A stretch of DNA of 12,615 nucleotides from X23 sp050251575 (GTDB lineage Bacteria > Bacillota > Clostridia > SK-Y3). The stretch covers positions 1 to 12,615 of the forward strand of contig JBFWMP010000080.1 of NCBI GenBank assembly GCA_050251575.1, written 5' to 3'. Positions 6,422 through 12,615 of this stretch are shown here, in pieces. A program made the translations under genes and the position numbers. The stretch's first letter is position 1. Each line of letters starts with the position of its first letter. A model generated the notes under the pieces. The model made no database searches. It was not told the origin of the DNA and saw nothing but the letters and a program-made list of their open reading frames with translations.

Positions 6422-6701
6422 AATCTATTCCATACTGTCCGTGATACTCCTGAGAATTACGCTGCTTAACAGACACATAAAGGTTTCCTGAAGAATCAAG
6501 CCCTGCATAGAGAACCTGATCAACGTTGGAAACTCCCTGGTTGGATAATTGAGTATTAAGCCAGTTTTCGTCCAGCTTAACTGATTTTAAATTTTCAGTA
6601 AGGACCTTTCCATCCATAATCAAATCCTTTGTCAGCCCCGTATAGCTTGTAGATATTTTCAAGTCAGAAGGTGTTAAAGGGCTGTAACAAATTTTACTCA
6701 A
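6420..6701 (-). pseudogene. DUF421 (YetF-like) C-terminal domain fragment
   Basis: The frame encodes only the cytosolic tail domain of a spore-type DUF421 protein: LTPSDLKISTSYTGL, then DLIMDGKVLTENLK, then LDENWLNTQL, then VLYAGLDSSGNLYVSVKQ. There is no membrane half. It lies upstream of the DUF421 N-terminal half and is separated from it by the DUF4363 remnant, so a simple frameshift cannot join them. A TTG start at 6701 gives 93 residues. However, a good GGAGG (6727-6731) lies 7 nt before an in-frame ATT at 6717-6719, suggesting either a start codon mutated from ATG or a rare ATT start (99 residues). It is most likely a remnant of a tandem DUF421 copy. Confidence 0.65.
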
Positions 6702-6842
6702 TTTTAATTGTGAATCAATAGTTCAACCTCCAATTTTATTTATTTCATTATTTTCAGATTAAAAGTAAGCCCAAAGGTACTGATTTAGGCTAGTTTCTCG
6801 ACAGTCTGACGTCCCCATGTTATTACCTTTTGGTATTCACAA

Positions 6843-6881
6843 CAAAAAAGAAGACCAACCAGTAACACTGTTTAGTCTTCT
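6843..6881 (-). terminator. Intrinsic terminator after the DUF4143 ATPase
   Basis: On the minus strand a 15-bp stem (outer arms AGAAGAC/GTCTTCT, inner CAGT/ACTG, one mismatch and one wobble) closes a 3-nt loop and runs into six U. It lies about 130 nt past the ATPase stop. The rest of 6722-7009 shows no gene, only AT-rich spacer and a weak hairpin near 6948-6983. Confidence 0.8.
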
Positions 6882-6990
6882 AACATTAACGTTTGTAAAG
6901 CGAAAATCCATACTCCCTTTAACAATAAGTTATTAAAAAATCTCACTGTAAATGAACAACCTGGTATGGAAATTCATTTTACAATTAAGG

Positions 6991-7066
6991 TCAAAATCAC
7001 AAATTAAACTTATAAATACTTCACAGGAATAACCTTGTCTTCACCTTTTAGAGTAATAAGATTGTC
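6991..7066 (-). repeat. ATPase 3'-end sequence duplicated at 52-127
   Basis: These 76 bases match 52-127 with only a few differences, most of them outside or silent in the coding part. The similarity ends where the deleted mobile element begins in the other copy. It marks a second ATPase locus or a duplicated segment. Confidence 0.85.
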
Positions 7067-8230
7067 ATACATACATACGACGCCACCTTGTCCCCTCTTT
7101 ATATTTGAAATTCTATCAAGGATACGAAAAATCGAAATATCATTTTTATTGGGGTCGGCATGCTTTTTGATCTCAATTGGATATAGCGTTCCGTTTTGTA
7201 AAATCAGTAGGTCAATCTCATTCATGTCTTTGTCACGGTAAAAGTAAAGTGGTATATCTCTTCCTTTGTTTAAATAACTTTTTATAACTTCAGCGATTAC
7301 AAAAGTCTCGAAAAATGCTCCTGCCATCGCTCCGTTTTGTAATACTTCAGGTGTATTCCATTTTGTAAGATAAGCAGCAAGTCCCGTATCAAGGAAATAA
7401 ACCTTTGGTGTTTTAACGGCTCGTTTGGTGATATTATTATAATAAGGTTGAAGTAAATAAACGATCTGAGATGCTTGAAGTATTGACAACCAACGTTCTG
7501 CTGTAGGCGCGCTTATATCTACATCACGAGCAACTGATGCAAGATTTAAGAGCTGACCTGTGCAAGCTGCCATCACTGTCATGAATTTCATAAACTTACC
7601 TTCATTGCTAACTTGCGTTAAATCGCGGACATCACGTTCCATATAGGTCTTCACATAAGAACCGTAGAAAACTGCCCAATCAACATCACTTTCGGCATAC
7701 ATCTGAGGCATACTGCCTTTGTAAATTATATTCCAAATATGTTTATATGGGGTTTCTTGTAAGTCCTTACGCCGAGCTACAAAGTATTCGTCTGTAGGAA
7801 TAAACGGCTCGTTAAATTCCACACCTCTTATCTCGCGCAATGATAAACCAAGTAATTCTATCAAACCAAGCCTTCCCGCAAGCGACTCAGTAACATTCTT
7901 CATCATTACAAATCGTTGGGAACCGGACATGTAGAATTGCCCTTTTTTATGCTCTGAATCTATAATCATTTTAATATATGGAAACAGATTTGGAGCATAT
8001 TGAATTTCATCCACGAATAAAGGGGGAGGGGTGTTCTTGAAGAAAGTGCCTGCTTCCTCTCGCGCAGATTGAAGCAGGATTGGATCGTCAAGCGTTACAT
8101 ATTCAACATTTTCTGCAACCTTTTTTAAAAGGGTTGTTTTACCTACCTGACGAGGTCCAGTAAGAAGTATTGCACCAAACATTCTTGATATATTTCTAAC
8201 GGTTTCTTCCATGTGTCTTTTAATATACAT
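7010..8230 (-). CDS. AAA-type ATPase with DUF4143 domain
   Basis: A 406-residue cytosolic ATPase of the large AAA/DUF4143 family found across bacteria and archaea. Walker A is GPRQVGKTT (25-33) and Walker B LFVDEIQ (71-77), with the sensor-like FYMSGSQRF (99-107) typical of the family. The C-terminal DUF4143 region ends with EID...YPIEIKK (about 338-356), the spacing of a PD-(D/E)xK nuclease-like core. The physiological role is not established for the family. The start at 8230 is chosen because AAAGGAG sits 7 nt before it. The longer in-frame ATG at 8305 lies upstream of the promoter's own -10 box, so it would not be transcribed from it. The gene is monocistronic: promoter 8268-8296, terminator 6843-6881. 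Its last 18 codons recur at the left edge of the window. Confidence 0.9.
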   Translation of the reverse strand: MYIKRHMEETVRNISRMFGAILLTGPRQVGKTTLLKKVAENVEYVTLDDPILLQSAREEAGTFFKNTPPPLFVDEIQYAPNLFPYIKMIIDSEHKKGQFYMSGSQRFVMMKNVTESLAGRLGLIELLGLSLREIRGVEFNEPFIPTDEYFVARRKDLQETPYKHIWNIIYKGSMPQMYAESDVDWAVFYGSYVKTYMERDVRDLTQVSNEGKFMKFMTVMAACTGQLLNLASVARDVDISAPTAERWLSILQASQIVYLLQPYYNNITKRAVKTPKVYFLDTGLAAYLTKWNTPEVLQNGAMAGAFFETFVIAEVIKSYLNKGRDIPLYFYRDKDMNEIDLLILQNGTLYPIEIKKHADPNKNDISIFRILDRISNIKRGQGGVVCMYDNLITLKGEDKVIPVKYL

Positions 8231-8267
8231 ATAGCGGCTCCTTTCGTCTAATATAATTATTAATATT

Positions 8268-8296
8268 ATTATAGACGATTTTTTATAGGAAATCAA
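8268..8296 (-). promoter_or_regulatory. Promoter of the DUF4143 ATPase
   Basis: On the minus strand TTGATT (8291-8296) and a perfect TATAAT (8268-8273) are 17 bp apart. Transcription should begin near 8261, giving a leader of about 30 nt that includes the ribosome binding site. Confidence 0.7.
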
Positions 8297-8338
8297 TGAT
8301 ATCAAAAATGTTTTTCAAAGCTTCATTTTTACTAAAAA

Positions 8339-8406
8339 TAACAAGTTTCTCTATACCTTAATTACCTCTTTCAAAAAGACACGAGAATTCGTATGGAAAC
8401 TTGTTA
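8339..8406. repeat. 11-bp perfect inverted repeat between divergent promoters
   Basis: TAACAAGTTTC (8339-8349) is repeated inverted as GAAACTTGTTA (8396-8406), 46 bp apart. The right arm ends 6 bp before the -35 box of the ABC exporter promoter. It could be a pair of regulator half-sites or operators. The sequence between the arms carries no gene. Confidence 0.6.
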
Positions 8407-8411
8407 AATGA

Positions 8412-8440
8412 TTGAAAAATATAGTGCTACCAGATATAAT
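8412..8440 (+). promoter_or_regulatory. Promoter of the ABC exporter operon
   Basis: TTGAAA (8412-8417) and perfect TATAAT (8435-8440) with 17-bp spacing, 38 bp before the ATPase start. Confidence 0.75.
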
Positions 8441-8478
8441 TGATGCAGAATCTAAACTACTAAGGATAAGAGGATAAG

Positions 8479-9399
8479 ATGAATTCAATAATTAAAGTTA
8501 AAAATTTTACTAAAAAATATGGTGACTTTACAGCCGTAAATGATATTTCTTTTGAAGTGGAGGAAGGGACTATTTTCGCTTTCCTAGGACCTAATGGTGC
8601 CGGGAAGAGTACGACGATAAATACATTATGTACAATATTTGAAAAGACATCAGGTACACTTTTAATAGATGGAAAAGATGTTACTACACAAAAAAGTGAA
8701 GTTAGATCTACAATTGGGGTTGTGTTTCAAGATTCAACTTTAGATGCAAAAATGACAATTGATGAAAATCTTAAAATGCACTGTGTTTTTTATAACATTC
8801 CTAAAAAAGAAGTTGAAGAACGTATACAGTTTGTTTTAAGTTTAGTTGATTTATTAGGGGAAAGAAAGAAATTAGTTGGTGCTTTATCAGGTGGAATGAA
8901 ACGTCGTGTAGAAATTGCCCGTGGATTAATTCACTATCCAAAGGTTTTATTTCTTGATGAACCAACAACAGGGCTTGATCCACAAACACGCGCTCATATT
9001 TGGGAGTATATTATGAAACTTCAAAAAGAAAGAAATATTACAATTTTTCTTACGACTCATTATATGGAAGAAGCGGAAATATGCAATAAGATTGCAATAA
9101 TCGACGGTGGAATTATAGTCGCGCATGATACGCCATACGCTTTAAAGAAAGAGTTCACAAAAGATAAAGCATATATTACTACTAAAAAAGAGCCAGAACT
9201 TGAACATTTGTTAACACAATATGAACTGGAATATGTAAAAAAAGAGGGCTATTATAAGGTTGATGCTGAAAACATTAATCTTTTATTACAAGTTTTAAGT
9301 CTGCAAAAAGAAGATATCACTGATATAGAAATAAAAAAAGGTACGTTTAATGACGTTTTTTTAGAAATAACCGGCAAAAAGATTAGGGAGGAGGAATAA
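8479..9399 (+). CDS. ABC exporter ATP-binding protein, DrrA-like
   Basis: A 306-residue cytosolic ATPase that would power the permease encoded next to it. Motifs are complete: Walker A GPNGAGKST (37-45), Q-loop VFQDSTLD (82-89), signature LSGGMKRR (136-143), Walker B VLFLDEP (156-162) and switch His in TTHYMEEAE (192-200). The ~100-residue C-terminal extension after the nucleotide-binding domain is usual for the DrrA/CcmA-type group linked to drug or antibiotic export. The start ATG is preceded only by a weak GAGG-type site. It overlaps nothing upstream and sits 1 bp from the permease gene, so the two are translationally coupled. Substrate cannot be told from sequence. No regulator gene is adjacent. 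Confidence 0.93.
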   Translation: MNSIIKVKNFTKKYGDFTAVNDISFEVEEGTIFAFLGPNGAGKSTTINTLCTIFEKTSGTLLIDGKDVTTQKSEVRSTIGVVFQDSTLDAKMTIDENLKMHCVFYNIPKKEVEERIQFVLSLVDLLGERKKLVGALSGGMKRRVEIARGLIHYPKVLFLDEPTTGLDPQTRAHIWEYIMKLQKERNITIFLTTHYMEEAEICNKIAIIDGGIIVAHDTPYALKKEFTKDKAYITTKKEPELEHLLTQYELEYVKKEGYYKVDAENINLLLQVLSLQKEDITDIEIKKGTFNDVFLEITGKKIREEE

Positions 9400-9400
9400 T

Positions 9401-10237
9401 ATGAATACAGTATTTGCATTGTGGAAAAGAGGTTTAAAAGCTTTTATAAGAAATAGAACGGGATTGATTTTTTCACTTATTTTCCCTTTTTTCTTTGTTT
9501 ATGTATTTGGTGCAATCTTCAAAAATGATTTTATAAAAAATCCTATTGCATATATGCTCTCCGGGGTCATCATAACGACAGTGTTTGAAAGCGCGCTTAA
9601 TCTAGCCTCGACAACTGTTGATGATATGGTAAGCGGATTTATGAAAGAAGTTTTAGTTTCTCCTGCCAAAAGGATAGCTGTTGCAATGGGGCAGTTATTA
9701 TCAGCTGCCACTGTTTCTACTCTACAAGGAATTTTGATTTTAATTTTCGGGTTCTTTGTAGGTATTGAATTTACTACATGGACAACACCGATATTTGTTC
9801 TTGCAGCAATGATTTGTGTTGGGCTTGTTTTTTCTGGTGTTGGGCTATTTCTAGCAACTATTGTACGCAGCGGTCAAACTTTTCAAATTATTAAAACAGC
9901 AGTAACTTTACCCTTAACGTTTACATCGGGCGCATATATTCCATTATCCATGTTACCCAATGCGCTTAAATATGTTGCTTATTTCAATCCAATGACTTAT
10001 GCAACAGCTTTCTTTCGTATGATTGTTTTGGAAAAAACAAATTTATCGACTGTCGAACTTGTGAAAGAGGGATTGGCGATTGATATCAATGGTTTTATTG
10101 TTACTCCTATAATATCTTTTTCTATTATTGTAGCGGTAGGCTTAATATTTTTAATATTATCAACAAATTCATTCGTTAAAACAGATTTTTCCCGTGTTAA
10201 CAGAAGTGCTACTGATGCGAGCGCTTTGTGGGGGTAA
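9401..10237 (+). CDS. ABC-2 family permease, DrrB-like
   Basis: A 278-residue membrane protein of the ABC-2 type, forming the channel for the preceding ATPase. It begins with the usual amphipathic N-terminus (FALWKRGLKAFIRNRTG), then about six membrane segments, with the family's SPAKRIAVAMG loop (87-97) and GAYIPLSMLPNALKYVAYFNPMTY (178-200). A strong GGAGGAGG inside the end of the ATPase gene drives translation. The last residues (SATDASALWG) abut the mobile element: the run of five A shared by both element copies starts at 10236, so the stop codon TAA is made of one host T plus two element bases. The native C-terminus may therefore have been slightly different. The core fold appears complete. 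Confidence 0.92.
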   Translation: MNTVFALWKRGLKAFIRNRTGLIFSLIFPFFFVYVFGAIFKNDFIKNPIAYMLSGVIITTVFESALNLASTTVDDMVSGFMKEVLVSPAKRIAVAMGQLLSAATVSTLQGILILIFGFFVGIEFTTWTTPIFVLAAMICVGLVFSGVGLFLATIVRSGQTFQIIKTAVTLPLTFTSGAYIPLSMLPNALKYVAYFNPMTYATAFFRMIVLEKTNLSTVELVKEGLAIDINGFIVTPIISFSIIVAVGLIFLILSTNSFVKTDFSRVNRSATDASALWG

Positions 10238-10242
10238 AAATG

Positions 10243-10263
10243 GGGACGGTTCTTGAATTGAAT
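10243..10263 (+). repeat. Left inverted repeat, complete element
   Basis: A 21-bp repeat starting GGGACGGTTCTTG; a perfect inverted match to 11135-11155. Its TTGAAT part doubles as the -35 box of the transposase promoter. Confidence 0.92.
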
Positions 10264-10281
10264 AATTACGCATGATATAAT
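10253..10281 (+). promoter_or_regulatory. Transposase promoter overlapping the element end
   Basis: TTGAAT (10253-10258), inside the left inverted repeat, and TATAAT (10276-10281) are 17 bp apart, 30 bp before the transposase start. In the deleted copy the same -35 is kept but the -10 is replaced by the deletion junction (ATGTAGG). Confidence 0.7.
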
Positions 10282-10311
10282 CTTAAAAATAAAAACAAAT
10301 GGAGAATAACT

Positions 10312-11133
10312 ATGCCGAGGATAGCGAGAGTTAAAGGAGAATTTTCTACGTATCATATTATTCAACGAGGAAATGCAAGAAGGAATATATTCAACTCAGA
10401 CGATGACAGAATGAGGTATCTTGAAACTCTTGAAAGGATGAGAGGTAAATACAATTTCAAGTTAGAGTCATTTTGTCTTATGGACAATCATGTACACCTA
10501 CTAATAAATGATAACGGAAATGATATTTCTAAAATAGTAAAGAGTATAAATATTAGTTATGCATACTATTTTAATCGTAGAAATAAGAGGGTCGGACACT
10601 TGTTCCAAGACCGTTTTAAAAGCGAGTTAATAGATAATGATAGTTATTTACTTGCTGTGAGTGCTTATATTCATAACAATCCTGTAAAGGCAAGAATGGT
10701 AAAAATGCCAGGTGAATACAAATGGAGCAGCTTTAGGAGTTTTATAGATAATGAATCAGACGAAACATGCATAATATCAACGGATAGGATTCTTGGTACA
10801 ATATCTGCGAATAATAAGAAGGCCATGGAAGAGTATTACAGTTATGTACTAAAATACGAGCCTATGATAGAAGTAATGGATGTAGAAGAAGACAAAATCC
10901 TATATGCTAAAGACAATGTTGAATATATAGATTCGATAGAGGCCGCAAAACAATTAACTATAAAAGTATTAGATACAAACGGTATTAATCTAGGGGAATT
11001 AAACAGAAATAAAGCCTTAAGACGAGAACTAATACTAAAGCTACGGAAAAACTCTTCATTGACATTAACCCAAATTGGGGAGCTATGTGGAGGATTATCA
11101 TCATCTATGATTTGTAAAATACTAAAAGGTTAA
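10312..11133 (+). CDS. REP-associated (Y1, HUH) transposase
   Basis: A 273-residue single-strand DNA transposase of the Y1/IS200-like superfamily, REP-associated (RAYT) branch. The N-terminal GEFSTYHIIQRGNARRNIF (9-27) and CLMDNHVHLLI (55-65, HUH metal ligands H60 and H62) are typical. The helix AYIHNNPVKA (118-127) carries the likely catalytic Tyr119, and GHLFQDRFKSELI (95-107) is also characteristic of the branch. Residues ~170-273 form an extension ending in a helix-turn-helix-like segment (LTLTQIGELCGGLSSSMICKIL) probably involved in recognising the ends. The ATG follows GGAG by 7 nt. All key residues are present, so it may be active and could act on the deleted copy at 131-591 in trans. 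The stop is 2 bp from the right inverted repeat. Confidence 0.92.
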   Translation: MPRIARVKGEFSTYHIIQRGNARRNIFNSDDDRMRYLETLERMRGKYNFKLESFCLMDNHVHLLINDNGNDISKIVKSINISYAYYFNRRNKRVGHLFQDRFKSELIDNDSYLLAVSAYIHNNPVKARMVKMPGEYKWSSFRSFIDNESDETCIISTDRILGTISANNKKAMEEYYSYVLKYEPMIEVMDVEEDKILYAKDNVEYIDSIEAAKQLTIKVLDTNGINLGELNRNKALRRELILKLRKNSSLTLTQIGELCGGLSSSMICKILKG

Positions 11134-11134
11134 A

Positions 11135-11155
11135 ATTCAATTCAAGAACCGTCCC
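11135..11155 (-). repeat. Right inverted repeat, complete element
   Basis: Perfect 21-bp inverted partner of 10243-10263, ending AAGAACCGTCCC, just past the transposase stop. Confidence 0.92.
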
Positions 11156-11165
11156 TTAATTTCCT

Positions 11166-11210
11166 GGCACTGAATTTTGTTTGAAAAATAACAAAATTCA
11201 GTGCCGTTTT
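11166..11210 (+). terminator. Strong intrinsic terminator
   Basis: A perfect 16-bp stem (11166-11181 with 11190-11205), 8-nt loop, then G and five U (11207-11211). It lies 2 bp outside the mobile element and probably ended the ABC exporter operon before the insertion. It also stops read-through from the transposase. Confidence 0.88.
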
Positions 11211-11283
11211 TGATTTTATTGAAAGAATATAGGGATGCACATCAACTCTTAGTATAATAAAAAAGCATAAAATAATAAAAATA

Positions 11284-11311
11284 TTGATAAATAAGTTAAA
11301 TAATGTATAAT
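11284..11311 (+). promoter_or_regulatory. Candidate promoter of the secreted repeat protein
   Basis: TTGATA (11284-11289) and TATAAT (11306-11311), 16-bp spacing, in an AT-rich gene-free stretch of about 200 bp (11211-11411). This implies a leader of about 95 nt. Confidence 0.55.
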
Positions 11312-11363
11312 ATAAGTGCGTTTCTATATTTGGAATTTTTTAGAAGATATAATTAGTATATTT

Positions 11364-11376
11364 AGGAATGTTTCCT
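11364..11376. promoter_or_regulatory. Short palindrome in the leader region
   Basis: AGGAA-TGT-TTCCT, a 5-bp inverted repeat with 3-nt centre lying between the candidate promoter and the gene start. It may be an operator or chance in AT-rich DNA. Confidence 0.25.
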
Positions 11377-11411
11377 ATAATATTATATAAAAAATAATGG
11401 AGGGTTTAAAA

Positions 11412-12615
11412 GTGAGAAAAGGATTCATATCAATTCTTCTTATACTGGCAATGATTAGTACAAATATTCCTGTACGAGCCGTCGAGAATGGAATCAATTC
11501 GCTGTCTTCTGATATTAAGAATAAGGTTTCCGAGAATTCACTAATTATACCAATAGAGAGCCATAAAATGGATAAGAGGTTGCAGACTGTTACAAATTCG
11601 GTATATTCTACAGTTACTAGCCTGTCAGAAAAAACAAAGGACGCCTATGTTCCGATTGGAGTTACTTCTTTTACTGTGAATGAAATAGGTTATTTTGACT
11701 CATCTATTTCATCTTCAGCAAGAGTACAAGTAGTAGATAGCAATGATGAAGTAATTGCGACAACAGATGGCAAAGACTTATATTCAAGCAGTGACGCCAA
11801 TGGTAATTATATTACTAATGCGAAATTCTTTTGTCTTCAAGAAATTCCAATTGGAGAGCATTCTCTTCAGTTAGTAGATAATTTTGAAACAACGCTTCTG
11901 GAAAATAGAGTAATAGTAATACCTGAAATTATACTTGAAAATGCATATATAAGTGAACTTTCTCAAGGATCTAATGATTTCTATATTAGCCTTGAATTAT
12001 CAAATTTCACTGGTTTTCCAGAAGATTTTTCTGTACAGCTAATTGACGAAAATGATGATATTGTAGCTGCGGATATTTCACATAAGATAGAATATAAAAC
12101 TGATAGCGGCATGTATGTACAATATTTGTTGCGCCCAACAACAGATATAGTCGCAGATGCTCTTTATAGTGGAGTAATAACCTATAATGGTGATGGCACG
12201 GTTGTTTCAAATATTGATACAGTTGAAAGAAGAGCTGTGGAAATTCCGAATTTGATGATAGACGAGATAGTTGTTTTAGATGCAAGCCAGGGCATCCTTG
12301 CTGTAAGTGCTTCTTACACCAGACCATTGGAAGAATATATTATTACAATTATAGATAGTGATGAGGAAATAATTTATCAAGATATACAGTCACCGGATAA
12401 AAATGGAACATTCAATAATATACAAATCAAGAAATATGGACTTGCTCTGCCGTTATCCGAATATAACAACTTTAATATAGAAGTAAAGTCCAATGTGAAT
12501 CAATACAATTACGATAATTTTTATTTTTATCCCGATACAGATTATAGTTATTTCCCGAAACATATATCAATTTTTCCTAAATATATCTCTGTAGATTCAG
12601 AAGAGATGGATTTTA
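11412..12615 (+). CDS. Large secreted protein with 103-residue tandem units (partial, 3' cut by window)
   Basis: An uninterrupted frame from GTG to the window edge, at least 401 residues. GGAGGG sits 7 nt before the GTG. Residues 1-23 are a clear Sec signal peptide: RK, a hydrophobic stretch (FISILLILAMI), and a likely cleavage site after VRA (21-23). After a helical, Ser/Lys-rich region (about 28-78) come beta-strand-rich units. A matching segment recurs with exact 103-residue spacing: VQVVDSNDEVIA, VQLIDENDDIVA and ITIIDSDEEIIY, with the Asp at 109, 212 and 315. Each is preceded by an IP/EI..E-type strand. These look like Ig-like or similar beta-sandwich domains of an exported or surface protein. 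No known family, catalytic motif or anchor is recognised in the visible part. The C-terminal part is outside the window. Confidence 0.85.
   Translation, partial: MRKGFISILLILAMISTNIPVRAVENGINSLSSDIKNKVSENSLIIPIESHKMDKRLQTVTNSVYSTVTSLSEKTKDAYVPIGVTSFTVNEIGYFDSSISSSARVQVVDSNDEVIATTDGKDLYSSSDANGNYITNAKFFCLQEIPIGEHSLQLVDNFETTLLENRVIVIPEIILENAYISELSQGSNDFYISLELSNFTGFPEDFSVQLIDENDDIVAADISHKIEYKTDSGMYVQYLLRPTTDIVADALYSGVITYNGDGTVVSNIDTVERRAVEIPNLMIDEIVVLDASQGILAVSASYTRPLEEYIITIIDSDEEIIYQDIQSPDKNGTFNNIQIKKYGLALPLSEYNNFNIEVKSNVNQYNYDNFYFYPDTDYSYFPKHISIFPKYISVDSEEMDF

Larger units (their letters stand above)
10236..11163 (+). mobile_element. Complete Y1-transposase (REP/RAYT-type) element
   Basis: About 0.93 kb, carrying one transposase gene between perfect 21-bp inverted repeats (10243-10263 and 11135-11155). 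The outer limits are taken from the sequence shared with the deleted copy at 131-591, in the same orientation. No target duplication is visible, as expected for HUH-type transposition. It lies between the ABC permease stop and a strong terminator, which probably once belonged to the ABC operon. Known IS200/IS605 Y1 elements lack true inverted ends, so this form is closer to the REP-transposase group. Confidence 0.85.

Noticed and set aside
8231..8305. 25-residue N-terminal extension of the DUF4143 ATPase
   Set aside because: The upstream ATG lies beyond the promoter's -35 and -10 boxes, and the extension is low-complexity Ile/Ser. ATG 8230 has the ribosome binding site and fits the family.
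9997..10365. Antisense 122-codon frame across the permease end and the element
   Set aside because: It spans a host-element boundary and opposes two well-supported genes.
12007..12327. Antisense 106-codon frame
   Set aside because: It lies wholly inside the secreted repeat-protein gene, its composition (His/Leu/Gln) is that of an antisense shadow, and there is no translation signal.

Overview
The window looks like a low-GC, spore-forming Gram-positive chromosome, most likely an anaerobic member of the Clostridia. Shine-Dalgarno sequences are strong (AGGAGG type), promoters are of the TTGA../TATAAT type, and the gene families fit: DUF421/DUF4363, Cys-rich DUF326 protein, DUF4143 ATPase, DrrAB-like ABC exporter and a clostridial REP-type Y1 transposase. 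No gene fixes the genus. I see no tRNA, rRNA or CRISPR array.

Layout. (1) Bases 1-591 are scar tissue: a terminator-like hairpin, the last 18 codons of a lost copy of the DUF4143 ATPase, and an internally deleted Y1-transposase element with intact 21-bp inverted ends. (2) Bases 615-5585 hold an NhaC-like antiporter (-), a Cys-rich four-helix-bundle, probably copper-binding, protein (+), and on the other strand a multicopper-oxidase-like protein preceded by a PQQ-sugar-dehydrogenase-like beta-propeller. These two are in one operon and share a bidirectional terminator with the Cys-rich gene. A six-helix membrane protein lies upstream. (3) Bases 5661-6720 are a scrambled DUF421 (YetF)/DUF4363 locus. 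A DUF421 C-terminal piece comes first, then a DUF4363 gene without its start, then a DUF421 N-terminal half, with a 22-bp imperfect inverted repeat at one junction. (4) Bases 6843-8296 carry the complete DUF4143 ATPase (-) with its own promoter and terminator. Its 3' end is nearly identical to the remnant at the left edge. (5) Divergently, bases 8412-10237 carry an ABC exporter pair. A complete 0.93-kb Y1-transposase element begins at the permease stop codon and separates the permease from what is probably its native terminator. (6) From 11412 to the window edge runs the start of a large secreted protein of unknown family, built of tandem units with an exact 103-residue period.

How the parts relate. 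The Cys-rich protein, the oxidase-like protein and the beta-propeller all lack signal peptides and are packed around one terminator. They may form a copper-linked intracellular or spore-surface module. The oxidase has lost the usual type-1 copper Cys, so it may not be a laccase. The two same-orientation mobile element copies, the duplicated ATPase tail and the DUF421 remnants indicate repeated deletion and rearrangement. The ABC exporter and the DUF4143 ATPase share a divergent promoter region containing an 11-bp inverted repeat.
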